A stretch of 64,000 nt of DNA from positions 994,001 to 1,058,000 of the forward strand of contig NZ_JBBOUU010000001.1 of NCBI RefSeq assembly GCF_038006205.1. The letters are read 5' to 3'. Source of the DNA: Solibacillus sp. FSL R7-0668. GTDB taxonomy: Bacteria > Bacillota > Bacilli > Bacillales_A > Planococcaceae. Shown here one piece after another: positions 1 through 8,660 of this stretch; the first letter of the stretch is position 1, and every line of letters starts with the position of its first letter. The notes beneath the pieces were generated by a model, which was not told where the DNA came from, did no database searches, and saw nothing but the letters and a program-made list of their open reading frames with translations. The translations under genes and the position numbers were made by a program.

Positions 1-1
1 A

Positions 2-2233
2 GAGCTCGCTGTAAAAGAACAGCTTGATCGCTATGATGTATTACAAATTCAGCTAAAAACAGCGACAGCAGATCTAGATGAGAAGCAGGCGCTATTATAT
101 AAAGCCTATCAGCACCATCAACAGTTAAAAGCGCGTAAAGAAACATTAGCTGAGTTAGAGGCTGATTTTTCAGGCTTTTTCCATGGTGTAAAGGAAGTGT
201 TGCTTGCTCGTGATCGTGGCCAGCTACAGGGGATTGAAGGTGCCGTAGCAGAACTCATTCAAGTGGAGGCAAAATATTCACAAGCACTTGAAACGGCATT
301 AGGGGCAGCTTCCCAGCATATTGTGACAGCAAATGAACAACATGCACAAAAGGCAATTGGCTGGTTAAAGCAAAAGCGTGCGGGCCGTGCAACATTTTTA
401 CCGAAAACCGTTATGCGTTCACGTAAAATTCAGCCGCATCAATTGCAAGAGATTCAGTCACATCCTGCCTATATTGCATTGGCATACGAATTAGTAAGCT
501 ATGCACCTGAAAATACGAATATTATCGAAAACCTTTTAGGGAATGTCCTAGTAGCCGCAAATTTAGAGGGCGCGGGTCAAATTGCACGAATTTTAGGCTT
601 TAAGTATCGTATTGTGACGCTTGATGGTGATATCGTTAACGCGGGTGGTTCATTAACGGGTGGTGCCTTAAAGCAACAAAGTTCACTGTTTTCACGAAAA
701 GCTGAGCTCGATCAACTTGTGACGACATTAGCGGAGATGGAAGCGACAATTCAATCAGCGGAGCAAATTGTTTCAACAAAGAAGTCTGAAATAGCCGCGT
801 TACGTCATACGTTAGAAGAGATGAAGCTACAGGGAGAAACACTGCGTGAGCAAGAACAGATCCATCGTTCAAAGCTATTAGAGCTGGATATGACGGTGAA
901 GAGCTTACAAACAACGGTTTCGTTAACGCAGTCTGAACAATCAACCGTAACAACACGTAAAGAATCATTAGCTGAACAGCAGCAGCATTCGACAACCCGT
1001 CTAGCACAATTGCAAGAGGAATTACAGCAAGTGCAGCAAACAGTAGACGAGTTGACAAAGGCAAAAGAGCAGAGTGAAACACAAAAAGATGTGTTGCGCG
1101 AACAATTGGCACAGCTACGCTCAGAACAAGCTGTCGCACAGGAACAGTTAACACAAGTACAAGCAGCCATCGCAGGTATTGAGCTAAATTTAACGAAGGC
1201 AAAAGACCAAGCCCTAAAGATTTCCCAGGAAATAGAATGGATTGAATCAGAAGATGGTGTGAATGGCCCTTCTTCGGAAGAATTAGCGCAAACGATTGCA
1301 GATTGGACGCTGAAGAAAGAGGTATTAACGGAAACGATTTTAAAAAATCGTCAGTCCCGAGATTCCTTGCATGAACAAACGACAGAAATCGAAATTCAAC
1401 TACAAGAAGTACAACGGGTACATAAAAGCTATGTCGACGCAATTCGCGCATTAGAATTAAAACGTAGTCGTATTGAATTTGAAAAAACAAACTTGCAACA
1501 GCAATTACTCGAGCAGTATGAACTCGATATTATTACTGCACAAGATGAAGCGATTCAAATTGAAGAAGTCGAGCAAGTGCGTCGTAAAGTAAAACTATTA
1601 AAGCAATCGATCGAAGAACTAGGGCCGGTGAATGTGTCGGCAATCGAAGAATTTGATCGCGTACAGGAGCGCTATGCCTTTTTAAGTGAACAACGTGAAG
1701 ATTTAGTTGCTGCCAAAGATACATTGCATCTAGCCATTGGTGAAATGGATGAAGAAATGACCGAACGCTTTGGTGAAACGTTTAAGCAAATTCGCCAGCA
1801 GTTTGTTGTGTCATTCCGTGAATTATTTGGTGGTGGTACAGCCGATTTAGTACTGCTAGACCCAGATAATTTATTGGAAACGGGCATTGAAATTATTGCG
1901 CAACCACCAGGGAAAAAGCTACAAAGTTTAAGCCTTTTATCGGGGGGCGAACGTGCATTAACAGCAATTGCTTTATTGTTTGCGATTTTGAATACTCGCC
2001 CAGTACCGTTCTGTGTACTTGATGAAGTAGAGGCAGCGCTTGATGAATCAAATGTTGCGCGCTATAGTGATTATTTACGTAAATTTAGCAGTCAGACCCA
2101 ATTCATCGTCATTACACACCGTAAAGGGACGATGGAAGGAGCGGATGTTCTATATGGGATTACGATGCAAGAATCAGGCGTTTCGAAGCTTGTGTCAGTA
2201 AAACTAGAGGAACAACCCGATTTAGTAACGTAA
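2..2233 (+). CDS. smc: Chromosome partition protein SMC, C-terminal part (5' end outside window)
   Basis: SMC is the ATPase of the SMC-ScpAB condensin, which compacts and segregates origin regions. The frame is open from base 2, so the gene starts before the window; 743 residues remain of a family near 1190, so roughly the first 440 (Walker A head and first coiled-coil arm) lie upstream. Visible in order: end of coiled coil 1, a hinge (from about FSGFFHGVKEVLLARDRGQL), a long Gln/Glu-rich coiled coil, then the C-terminal ATPase lobe with signature LSGGERAL and Walker B FCVLDEVEAALD. ftsY follows after 14 nt, suggesting cotranscription as in B. subtilis. Confidence 0.97.
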   Translation, partial: ELAVKEQLDRYDVLQIQLKTATADLDEKQALLYKAYQHHQQLKARKETLAELEADFSGFFHGVKEVLLARDRGQLQGIEGAVAELIQVEAKYSQALETALGAASQHIVTANEQHAQKAIGWLKQKRAGRATFLPKTVMRSRKIQPHQLQEIQSHPAYIALAYELVSYAPENTNIIENLLGNVLVAANLEGAGQIARILGFKYRIVTLDGDIVNAGGSLTGGALKQQSSLFSRKAELDQLVTTLAEMEATIQSAEQIVSTKKSEIAALRHTLEEMKLQGETLREQEQIHRSKLLELDMTVKSLQTTVSLTQSEQSTVTTRKESLAEQQQHSTTRLAQLQEELQQVQQTVDELTKAKEQSETQKDVLREQLAQLRSEQAVAQEQLTQVQAAIAGIELNLTKAKDQALKISQEIEWIESEDGVNGPSSEELAQTIADWTLKKEVLTETILKNRQSRDSLHEQTTEIEIQLQEVQRVHKSYVDAIRALELKRSRIEFEKTNLQQQLLEQYELDIITAQDEAIQIEEVEQVRRKVKLLKQSIEELGPVNVSAIEEFDRVQERYAFLSEQREDLVAAKDTLHLAIGEMDEEMTERFGETFKQIRQQFVVSFRELFGGGTADLVLLDPDNLLETGIEIIAQPPGKKLQSLSLLSGGERALTAIALLFAILNTRPVPFCVLDEVEAALDESNVARYSDYLRKFSSQTQFIVITHRKGTMEGADVLYGITMQESGVSKLVSVKLEEQPDLVT

Positions 2234-2247
2234 GGGAGTGTCGAAAA

Positions 2248-3489
2248 ATGAGCTTTTTTAAGCGACTAAAGGAAAAGTTAGTAGGTAGCAACGAAGAACA
2301 AAAAGTAGAGCAACCGGAGCTTGGTGAGCAACCAGTAGCCGAATTGCCTCAGCCGGAAGTAAGTGAAGAAACCGTAGCCCCTGTTCAAGAAATGGAACAA
2401 GAGGCTGTTGAAGCAATTGAGGCGATAGTGCCGAAAGAAGAGCTAGAAGAAGTAGTTCCCCAAAGCGATGAATTAGCAGAAGAAATCGTGGAGGAGCAAG
2501 GAGAAGAAGAGCCAACGAAACCTTCTGCATGGTCGATTACGCAAAAGTTCAAAGCTGGTTTAGAAAAAACACGTAATTCGTTTACATCGAAGGTAAATGA
2601 CTTAGTAGCACGTTACCGTAAAGTAGATGAGGATTTCTTTGAGGAATTAGAAGAATTACTGCTACAAGCGGACGTAGGCTTTGAAACGGTTATGGATTTA
2701 ATGGATAAATTACGCTATGAAGTTCAGCGTCAAAACATTAAAGACACAAACGGCATTCAAGCCATCATCTCAGAAAAATTAGTCGAAATTTATGAGTCTG
2801 GTGAAGATAATTTAACGGACTTGAATATGCAGCAAGACGGTGATTTAACGGTTATTTTATTTGTCGGTGTTAACGGCGTTGGGAAAACGACAACAATTGG
2901 TAAATTAGCACATCGTTTAAAATCAGAAGGCAAATCTGTGATGCTTGCAGCGGGTGATACATTCCGTGCAGGTGCGATTGACCAATTACAAGTTTGGGGC
3001 GAACGTGTTGGCGTTGAAGTAATTGCACAATCAGAAGGCTCTGATCCAGCTGCGGTTATGTATGATGCCGTTCGCGCGGCGAAAAACCGTGGTGTTGACG
3101 TGTTAATCTGTGATACTGCAGGACGTTTACAAAACAAGGTGAACTTAATGAACGAGCTTGAAAAGGTACACCGTGTCATTTCACGAGAAATACCAAATGC
3201 ACCGCATGAAGTATTATTAGCTTTGGATGCGACAACAGGTCAAAATGCGCTTGTACAAGCGCAAATGTTCAAAGAGGCAACGAATGTTACAGGAATCGTC
3301 TTAACGAAGCTAGATGGTACGGCAAAAGGCGGGATCGTTTTAGCGATTCGCAATAAATTGCACATTCCAGTAAAATTTGTAGGACTTGGCGAAAAAATGG
3401 ATGACCTTCAACCGTTTGATGCAGAGCGTTATGTATACGGTTTATTTGCAGAAGGCTTAGAAAAAGAGCTTAATGAAATAGAGGATTAA
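2248..3489 (+). CDS. ftsY: Signal recognition particle receptor FtsY
   Basis: SRP receptor GTPase that docks ribosome-SRP complexes at the membrane by forming an NG-NG heterodimer with Ffh. The first ~95 residues are very acidic (many Glu, few aromatic), the typical A domain. After about residue 100 come the N domain and G domain, with G1 GVNGVGKTTTIGKLA, the DTAGR motif and TKLDGTAKGG. Length (413) is longer than the ~330 of B. subtilis because of the acidic extension. The ATG is preceded by AAGGGAG at good spacing. Ffh, its partner, lies just downstream. Confidence 0.97.
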   Translation: MSFFKRLKEKLVGSNEEQKVEQPELGEQPVAELPQPEVSEETVAPVQEMEQEAVEAIEAIVPKEELEEVVPQSDELAEEIVEEQGEEEPTKPSAWSITQKFKAGLEKTRNSFTSKVNDLVARYRKVDEDFFEELEELLLQADVGFETVMDLMDKLRYEVQRQNIKDTNGIQAIISEKLVEIYESGEDNLTDLNMQQDGDLTVILFVGVNGVGKTTTIGKLAHRLKSEGKSVMLAAGDTFRAGAIDQLQVWGERVGVEVIAQSEGSDPAAVMYDAVRAAKNRGVDVLICDTAGRLQNKVNLMNELEKVHRVISREIPNAPHEVLLALDATTGQNALVQAQMFKEATNVTGIVLTKLDGTAKGGIVLAIRNKLHIPVKFVGLGEKMDDLQPFDAERYVYGLFAEGLEKELNEIED

Positions 3490-3533
3490 CATGTTTCATT
3501 AGAGATTTAAATTCCTTACTGAATCAAGTTAAT

Positions 3534-3546
3534 GCCCCGGCGAATG
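3534..3546 (+). repeat. GC-rich dispersed 13-mer, copy 1
   Basis: GCCCCGGCGAATG in the ftsY 3' region just before its terminator. It matches 12/13 with GCCCCGGCGGATG at 15095, also an intergenic position next to a terminator. Such a GC-rich word is unexpected twice in AT-rich spacers. Function unknown. Confidence 0.35.
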
Positions 3547-3550
3547 GGAG

Positions 3551-3580
3551 GCGAGTGACGATTATGTTGCTCGCTTTTTT
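3551..3580 (+). terminator. Rho-independent terminator after ftsY
   Basis: Arms GCGAGTGAC and GTTGCTCGC form 9 bp (two G-U pairs) around a 6-nt loop, followed directly by six T. It closes the smc-ftsY transcript before the ylxM promoter. Confidence 0.85.
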
Positions 3581-3626
3581 CATCAAAAATTTTGTCACAA
3601 TCCAATCGAAAGACAAGGGAATTACC

Positions 3627-3655
3627 TTGACAGTAAGCGTTATCACGATTATGAT
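3627..3655 (+). promoter_or_regulatory. Sigma-A promoter of ylxM-ffh
   Basis: TTGACA (3627-3632), 17 nt spacer, TATGAT (3650-3655): a near-perfect vegetative promoter. It lies 32 bp before the ylxM start, giving a short leader, and directly after the ftsY terminator. Confidence 0.9.
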
Positions 3656-3687
3656 AAGATAGACAAAATATGATTGGAGAGATATAA

Positions 3688-4023
3688 ATGCTACTTGAAA
3701 AAACAACACGCATGAACTTTCTCTTCGACTTTTATCAAGCACTTTTAACAGACAAGCAGCGTAGTTATATGGAGCTCTATTATTTAGATGACCATTCACT
3801 TGGTGAAATTGCTGAAAGCTATAATATTTCCCGTCAAGCTGTTTATGATAATATTCGTCGTACTGAGGCGATGCTTGAAGAATATGAAGATAAATTAAAG
3901 CTATTTGAAAAATTTCAACAACGTCAAGCTATGTTAAAGCAACTGACAGAAGCGTTACAAGATGATGCTTCTACTTTAGAAACGCGTTTAGCACTAGTTG
4001 AACAATTGAAGGAATCGGATTAG
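3688..4023 (+). CDS. ylxM: UPF0122 helix-turn-helix protein YlxM
   Basis: Small (111 aa) protein of the YlxM/UPF0122 family, regularly encoded beside ffh and thought to modulate SRP assembly or activity. The N-terminal half resembles sigma-factor region 4: [20 protein letters not shown], then an HTH with [19 protein letters not shown] (about residues 35-55), followed by a charged helical tail. TTGGAGAG is the ribosome binding site (RBS). It is the first gene of the operon driven by the promoter at 3627; ffh follows after 12 nt. Confidence 0.92.
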   Translation: MLLEKTTRMNFLFDFYQALLTDKQRSYMELYYLDDHSLGEIAESYNISRQAVYDNIRRTEAMLEEYEDKLKLFEKFQQRQAMLKQLTEALQDDASTLETRLALVEQLKESD

Positions 4024-4035
4024 GAGGCGAACGAG

Positions 4036-5394
4036 TTGGCTTTTGAAGGTTTAGCAGAGCGACTCCAAGGTACGATCCAAAAGATTAAAGGTAAAGGGAA
4101 AGTTTCGGAACAAGACGTAAAAGAAATGATGCGTGAAGTCCGATTTGCCTTAATCGAAGCGGACGTAAACTTAAAGGTAGTTAAGGAATTCGTTAAAAAG
4201 GTTAGTGAGCGTGCAGTCGGCGTTGACGTCATGAAGTCATTAACACCTGGTCAGCAAGTCATTAAAATTGTACAAGATGAATTAACTAACTTAATGGGCG
4301 GTGAACAAAGCCCCATTAAATTCAGCAACCGTCCACCGACAGTTATTATGATGGTCGGTTTGCAAGGTGCCGGTAAAACGACGACAACAGGAAAGCTTGC
4401 CAATGTTTTACGCAAAAAATATAATAAAAAGCCATTATTAGTTGCTGCTGACGTCTATCGCCCAGCTGCGGTACAACAGCTACAAACATTAGGAAAGCAG
4501 CTAAACTTACCGGTGTTTGCACTCGGTACAGATATTTCGCCAGTAGAAATTGCGCGCCAAGCGATTGAGCATGCGAAAGAAGAGCATCATGATGTTGTAT
4601 TAATCGATACAGCGGGTCGTTTGCATATTGATGAGCAATTAATGCAAGAATTAAAAGATATTCGTGCATTAAAAGAGCCTGACGAAGTATTTTTAGTTGT
4701 GGACTCTATGACGGGTCAAGATGCTGTCAACGTAGCACAAAGCTTTAATGAAGCAGTAGGGATTACGGGCGTTGTCTTAACAAAATTAGACGGTGATACA
4801 CGTGGTGGTGCGGCGCTTTCGATTCGTGCAGTAACCGAAAAGCCGATTAAATTCGTCGGTATGGGGGAAAAAATGGATGCGCTTGAGCCATTCCACCCTG
4901 AGCGTATGGCATCGCGTATTTTAGGTATGGGCGACGTATTATCGCTAATCGAAAAAGCACAAGCAAACGTCGATATGGAAAAAGCAAAAGAGCTTGAAGA
5001 GAAATTCATGACGCAAAGCTTCACATTCGACGACTTCATCGAGCAATTGCAAGCCGTGAAAAAAATGGGTCCATTAGAAGATTTATTGAAAATGATTCCA
5101 GGGGCCAACAAAATGAAGGGCTTAGACAATGTCAAAGTCGATGAAAAGCAGATGGGGCGCATTGAAGCGATTATTTATTCGATGACACCTGCTGAAAAAA
5201 CAACGCCAGAAATCATTTCTGCAAGCCGTAAAAAACGAATTGCAACGGGTTCTGGTACAACAATTCAAGAAGTAAATCGTTTATTAAAACAGTTTGAAGA
5301 AATGAAAAAAATGATGAAGCAAATGACTGGTATGGCGCAAGGAAAAGGCAAGAAAAAGATGAAATTGCCAGGCTTTGACCAGTTATTTAAATAA
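4036..5394 (+). CDS. ffh: Signal recognition particle GTPase Ffh (SRP54)
   Basis: Protein subunit of SRP; binds signal peptides and SRP RNA and pairs with FtsY. The start is TTG at 4036, chosen because AGGAGGCG sits 6 nt upstream and the product begins MAFEGLAERL as in the family. N domain ~1-90; G domain with GLQGAGKTTTTGKLA, DTAGR and TKLDGDTRGGAA; Met-rich M domain from ~300, ending with MKKMMKQMTGMAQGKGKKKM. Length 452 is typical. No terminator of any strength follows; a promoter-like element precedes rpsP. Confidence 0.97.
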   Translation: MAFEGLAERLQGTIQKIKGKGKVSEQDVKEMMREVRFALIEADVNLKVVKEFVKKVSERAVGVDVMKSLTPGQQVIKIVQDELTNLMGGEQSPIKFSNRPPTVIMMVGLQGAGKTTTTGKLANVLRKKYNKKPLLVAADVYRPAAVQQLQTLGKQLNLPVFALGTDISPVEIARQAIEHAKEEHHDVVLIDTAGRLHIDEQLMQELKDIRALKEPDEVFLVVDSMTGQDAVNVAQSFNEAVGITGVVLTKLDGDTRGGAALSIRAVTEKPIKFVGMGEKMDALEPFHPERMASRILGMGDVLSLIEKAQANVDMEKAKELEEKFMTQSFTFDDFIEQLQAVKKMGPLEDLLKMIPGANKMKGLDNVKVDEKQMGRIEAIIYSMTPAEKTTPEIISASRKKRIATGSGTTIQEVNRLLKQFEEMKKMMKQMTGMAQGKGKKKMKLPGFDQLFK

Positions 5395-5420
5395 AAAATA
5401 GAGGTGTTAAGAAAAAACAC

Positions 5421-5449
5421 TTTACAAACAACCAAGACATTGCTAATAT
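5421..5449 (+). promoter_or_regulatory. Candidate promoter of rpsP
   Basis: TTTACA (5421-5426), 17 nt, TAATAT (5444-5449), with a perfect TATAAT overlapping at 5447 (20 nt spacing). It lies 39 bp before rpsP. The -10 is ambiguous, so this is a candidate only. Confidence 0.5.
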
Positions 5450-5487
5450 AATATCTTGTGTGAAACTTATTCGGAGGTGCTATTAAA

Positions 5488-5760
5488 ATGGCAGTTAAAA
5501 TTCGCTTAAAACGTATGGGAGCTAAAAAATCTCCTTTCTATCGTATCGTAGTTGCAGACGCTCGTTCACCACGTGACGGTCGTCAAATCGAAACAGTAGG
5601 TACTTACAACCCACTTACAGTTCCAGCTACAGTAGAAATCAATGAAGAGTTAGCTCTTAAATGGTTAACTGATGGTGCAAAACCATCTGACACTGTACGT
5701 AACCTGTTCTCAGAACAAGGGATCATGGAAAAATTCCATAACGCTAAATACAGCAAATAA
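5488..5760 (+). CDS. rpsP: 30S ribosomal protein S16
   Basis: Small-subunit protein required for 30S assembly. The 90-residue product begins [20 protein letters not shown] and contains the family pattern [28 protein letters not shown] precedes the ATG. khpA follows after 27 nt, the standard rpsP-KH protein pairing in Bacillota. Confidence 0.98.
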   Translation: MAVKIRLKRMGAKKSPFYRIVVADARSPRDGRQIETVGTYNPLTVPATVEINEELALKWLTDGAKPSDTVRNLFSEQGIMEKFHNAKYSK

Positions 5761-5787
5761 TTCAATGATGAATTCGGAGGTGGCTTT

Positions 5788-6021
5788 ATGCAGCAGCTGA
5801 TTGAAGCAATTGTGAAACCATTAGTCGATTATCCTGAAGACGTACGTATTGAGACGGACGAAACTTCAAATCGAGTTGTTTATAAGCTTTTTGTTCATCC
5901 AGAGGATCGAGGGAAAGTCATAGGCAAGCAAGGACGTGTTGCGAAGGCAATTCGTACGATTGTGTACTCAGCAGCGGGCGGCCACCAGAAGAAAAAGACA
6001 TACGTCGATATATTGGATTAG
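5788..6021 (+). CDS. khpA: KH-domain RNA-binding protein KhpA (YlqC)
   Basis: Small (77 aa) single-KH protein; KhpA-type proteins act with KhpB/Jag in RNA binding linked to cell elongation and division in Gram-positives. The KH signature GKVIGKQGRVAKAIRTIV with GxxG loop GKQG is at ~45-62. The RBS CGGAGGTGG is strong. It is the last gene of the rpsP unit. B. subtilis has ylqD next, but here a terminator follows and no ylqD is present. Confidence 0.93.
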   Translation: MQQLIEAIVKPLVDYPEDVRIETDETSNRVVYKLFVHPEDRGKVIGKQGRVAKAIRTIVYSAAGGHQKKKTYVDILD

Positions 6022-6024
6022 TAA

Positions 6025-6060
6025 AAGGAGGGTGGCATTTTGCTAACCCTTCTTTTTTTA
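6025..6060 (+). terminator. Terminator after khpA
   Basis: Arms AAGGAGGGT (6025-6033) and ACCCTTCTT (6046-6054), 9 bp with one G-U pair, run into a T-rich tail. It separates rpsP-khpA from rimM. Confidence 0.8.
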
Positions 6061-6150
6061 TATTTGTTATGATGAAATAAGGAATGCTTGAATACTGTAT
6101 AAGTTGATTAGAATAAAGATCAACGGGATTTTAAAAGAGGTGGAAGAAAC

Positions 6151-6669
6151 ATGGAATGGTTTAACGTTGGACGTATTGTGAATACGCATGGAATTCGTGG
6201 AGAGCTACGTATTTTATCAACAACTGATTTTGAAGAAGAGCGCTTTGCGGTTGGTTCAAAATTAGCAGCATTTAAAAAAGATGATAAACGCCCAACTTGG
6301 GTAACGGTTGCCTCATCACGCCGTCATAAAAACTTTATTTTAGTGACGTTTGAAGGAATGCAAAACATCAATTTAGTAGAGCCTTTCAAAGAAGGGATGC
6401 TAAAAGTAACGATGGATCAATTAGCAGACGATGAACTAGACGAAAACGAATATTACCATTTCGAAATTAAAGATTGCGAAGTGTTTTCAGAAGAGGGCGA
6501 GCTAATCGGTGTCGTTACAGACATTTTAGAAACCGGTGCCAATGATGTATGGGAAGTAAAAGCAAAAGGTGGCAAAAAGCATTATATTCCGTACATTGAA
6601 GATATCGTGAAGGAAATTGATGTCGAAGAAAAGAAAATTGTCATTCATGTGATGGAAGGCTTACTATAA
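6151..6669 (+). CDS. rimM: 16S rRNA processing protein RimM
   Basis: 30S maturation factor that binds S19 and the 16S rRNA head. The N-terminal RimM beta-barrel begins [20 protein letters not shown]; the C-terminal PRC barrel includes [17 protein letters not shown] and the typical [13 protein letters not shown] ending. At 172 aa it is full length. GAGGTGG is the RBS. The 130-bp upstream gap holds only a weak promoter-like pair (TTGAAT at 6088, TAGAAT at 6109, 15 nt apart). The stop overlaps the trmD start by one base (TAATG). Confidence 0.96.
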   Translation: MEWFNVGRIVNTHGIRGELRILSTTDFEEERFAVGSKLAAFKKDDKRPTWVTVASSRRHKNFILVTFEGMQNINLVEPFKEGMLKVTMDQLADDELDENEYYHFEIKDCEVFSEEGELIGVVTDILETGANDVWEVKAKGGKKHYIPYIEDIVKEIDVEEKKIVIHVMEGLL

Positions 6670-7397
6670 TGAAAATTCATGTATTAAGTTTATTTCCAGA
6701 TATGTTTACAGGCGTATTCGGTGCGTCCATTTTAAAAAAGGCCCAAGAAAAGGGCGCTGTTGAGTTAGCTGTAACCGATATTCGTGAATTTAGTGAAAAT
6801 AAGCATAGACAAGTGGATGACTATCCGTACGGTGGTGGCGCGGGTATGGTATTAAAGCCAGAGCCAATGTTTAATGCTGTAGAAGCGATTACAGAGGGGC
6901 GCAAACCACGTGTCATTCTCATGTGCCCACAAGGCGAACGCTTCACACAGAAAAAAGCCGAGGAGCTTGCACTGGAAGATGATTTAGTCTTTTTATGTGG
7001 GCATTATGAAGGCTATGATGAACGAATTCGTGAGCATCTCGTAACGGATGAAATTTCGATTGGCGACTTCGTATTAACGGGTGGGGAGCTCCCAGCGATG
7101 ACAGTCATTGATGCGGTTGTGCGTCTATTACCAGGTGTTCTAGGGCAGGCCGACTCACATATTCAAGATTCGTTTTCAACTGGCTTGCTCGAGCATCCAC
7201 ACTACACACGCCCTGCTGATTTTCGCGGGATGAAGGTGCCGGATGTGTTGTTATCTGGGAATCACGCAAAAATTGAAGAGTGGCGTGAAGAACAGTCCTT
7301 TTTACGTACATTACAACGTCGACCTGATCTTTTAGAGGCGTTAGAATTGACGGAAAAACAACAAAATATTCTCGAAAAAATAAAATCACAAATGTAA
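6669..7397 (+). CDS. trmD: tRNA (guanine-N1)-methyltransferase TrmD
   Basis: Makes m1G37 in tRNAs with G36, preventing +1 frameshifting; SAM dependent, trefoil-knot (SPOUT) fold. Characteristic blocks: [15 protein letters not shown] at the N terminus, [28 protein letters not shown], and the knot [20 protein letters not shown] (about 130-150). 242 aa is the normal size. Translationally coupled to rimM through TAATG. Confidence 0.97.
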   Translation: MKIHVLSLFPDMFTGVFGASILKKAQEKGAVELAVTDIREFSENKHRQVDDYPYGGGAGMVLKPEPMFNAVEAITEGRKPRVILMCPQGERFTQKKAEELALEDDLVFLCGHYEGYDERIREHLVTDEISIGDFVLTGGELPAMTVIDAVVRLLPGVLGQADSHIQDSFSTGLLEHPHYTRPADFRGMKVPDVLLSGNHAKIEEWREEQSFLRTLQRRPDLLEALELTEKQQNILEKIKSQM

Positions 7398-7408
7398 AGC
7401 AAATCTAC

Positions 7409-7437
7409 TTGAAATGCCTTTTTTTTTATGTTAAGAT
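7409..7437 (+). promoter_or_regulatory. Sigma-A promoter of rplS with extended -10
   Basis: TTGAAA (7409-7414), 17 nt, TAAGAT (7432-7437), with TG at 7429-7430 giving a TGN extended -10. The spacer contains a run of nine T. Transcription would start just before the structured rplS leader. Confidence 0.8.
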
Positions 7438-7454
7438 TCAATCTGTGCTTAACA

Positions 7455-7499
7455 TGCACTGAATTACGGTGTTCCGCTGTGGCGTAAATTGCGCGTGCA
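7455..7499 (+). ncRNA. Structured rplS leader, candidate L19 autoregulatory element
   Basis: Outer arms TGCAC (7455-7459) and GTGCA (7495-7499) enclose inner arms TTACG (7464-7468) and CGTAA (7483-7487), capped by a GC-containing apical segment. It ends 27 nt before the rplS ATG, downstream of a good promoter. A ribosomal protein L19 leader is a known RNA family in Bacillota at this site. Position and fold fit, but I could not check the covariance model. Confidence 0.55.
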
Positions 7500-7526
7500 A
7501 GAGCATCTGTCTAAGGAGAGAAAACA

Positions 7527-7871
7527 ATGTCAAACATTATTACAGAGATCACAAAAGATCAATTACGTTCAGACTTACCATCATTCAAACCGGGTGATAC
7601 AGTTAAGGTGCACGTTAAAATCGTTGAGGGTACTCGTGAGCGTATCCAATTATTCGAAGGTGTAGTTATTAAACGTCGTGGTGGCGGAATTAGCGAAACT
7701 TTCACAGTACGTAAAATTTCTTACGGCGTTGGTGTAGAGCGTACTTTCCCAGTACACACACCAAAAATCGCTCAATTAGAAGTAGTTCGTAAAGGTAAAG
7801 TACGTCGTGCTAAACTTTACTACCTACGTAACCTACGTGGTAAAGCTGCTCGTATTAAAGAAATTCGATAA
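7527..7871 (+). CDS. rplS: 50S ribosomal protein L19
   Basis: Large-subunit protein at the 30S-50S interface. The 114-aa product has the family blocks [40 protein letters not shown] and the basic C terminus [15 protein letters not shown]. The RBS is AAGGAGAG. It is monocistronic: own promoter and leader upstream, strong terminator downstream. Confidence 0.98.
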   Translation: MSNIITEITKDQLRSDLPSFKPGDTVKVHVKIVEGTRERIQLFEGVVIKRRGGGISETFTVRKISYGVGVERTFPVHTPKIAQLEVVRKGKVRRAKLYYLRNLRGKAARIKEIR

Positions 7872-7881
7872 GAACTTTTTA

Positions 7882-7917
7882 GAAGGGGGCTTGTACTTAC
7901 AAGCTCCTTTCTTTCTT
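7882..7917 (+). terminator. Terminator after rplS
   Basis: A 13-bp stem (7882-7894 with 7899-7911, two G-U pairs) with a 4-nt loop is followed by a T-rich tail. Confidence 0.88.
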
Positions 7918-7951
7918 TAACTTGAATCATCAGCAAATGTAGATTATATTT

Positions 7952-7980
7952 TTGCTTGAAATACATATTTCGTATACAAT
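7952..7980 (+). promoter_or_regulatory. Promoter of lepB
   Basis: TTGCTT (7952-7957), 17 nt, TACAAT (7975-7980). It lies 29 bp before the GTG start at 8009, and argues against initiation at the in-frame TTG at 7952, which would be inside the -35. Confidence 0.65.
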
Positions 7981-8008
7981 GAATGGTATAAGCAAGGGGG
8001 ATCGCTAC

Positions 8009-8572
8009 GTGGAAAAAACTGAAAAAGAAAAAAATGAGCTTTGGGAATGGACGAAAGCTCTACTAATTGCGTTTGCAATTGCAGCATTCATTCGATATTT
8101 TTTATTTACACCGATTGTAGTTGATGGGGATTCAATGATGCCAACCCTTGAAAATGGAGATCGAATGATTGTCAACAAGTTTAGCTATAAAATTGGAGAG
8201 CCAGAGCGCTTTGATATCGTAGTGTTCCATGCGCCAGAACAAAAAGATTATATCAAACGTGTAATCGGACTACCTGGTGATTATGTTGAATATAAAGATG
8301 ACCAGCTATACATTAATGGTGAAGCAATCGACGAGCCATACTTAGACGCATATAAGGCCCAAATTAGTGAAGGTAATTTAACAGGTGATTTCTCACTGAA
8401 GGATATTGATCCATCGCTTGATGTGATTCCAGAAGGCCATGTATTTGTCATGGGGGATAACCGTCGTTTTAGTAAGGATAGCCGTCATATTGGAATTGTT
8501 GACCAAAAAGAAATTATCGGAAATACAAGCATTATCTTTTGGCCACTTAATGAAATTGAAATTGTAAAATAA
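8009..8572 (+). CDS. lepB: Type I signal peptidase
   Basis: Membrane serine protease (S26) that removes Sec/Tat signal peptides. The GTG at 8009 is chosen because AAGGGGG lies 8 nt upstream; the longer reading frame from 7952 overlaps the promoter. One N-terminal membrane segment (about 17-37), then the catalytic region: Ser42 in VDGDSMMPT and Lys83 in DYIKRVIGLPGD, with the conserved GDNRRFSKDSR box near 155. 187 aa matches Bacillus SipS-type enzymes. Placement between rplS and rbgA differs from B. subtilis 168. Confidence 0.94.
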   Translation: MEKTEKEKNELWEWTKALLIAFAIAAFIRYFLFTPIVVDGDSMMPTLENGDRMIVNKFSYKIGEPERFDIVVFHAPEQKDYIKRVIGLPGDYVEYKDDQLYINGEAIDEPYLDAYKAQISEGNLTGDFSLKDIDPSLDVIPEGHVFVMGDNRRFSKDSRHIGIVDQKEIIGNTSIIFWPLNEIEIVK

Positions 8573-8599
8573 ATATATAAACAAATGGAAATACATCAA

Positions 8600-8632
8600 A
8601 ATGAGGGGGCACAATAGCTCCTCATTTTTTTA
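8600..8632 (+). terminator. Terminator after lepB
   Basis: Arms AATGAGG (8600-8606) and CCTCATT (8620-8626) with partial inner pairing, then a seven-T run. Confidence 0.83.
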
Positions 8633-8660
8633 TTGTTAGACGAAGAGGAGGAAAATTATT

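Noticed and set aside
636-1490. Long open frame on the - strand inside smc
   Set aside because: Shadow of the coiled-coil coding sequence; no SD, no recognisable protein, and the + strand frame is certain.
7952-8008. TTG at 7952 as lepB start
   Set aside because: Lies in the promoter -35 and has no SD; GTG 8009 has AAGGGGG at proper spacing.
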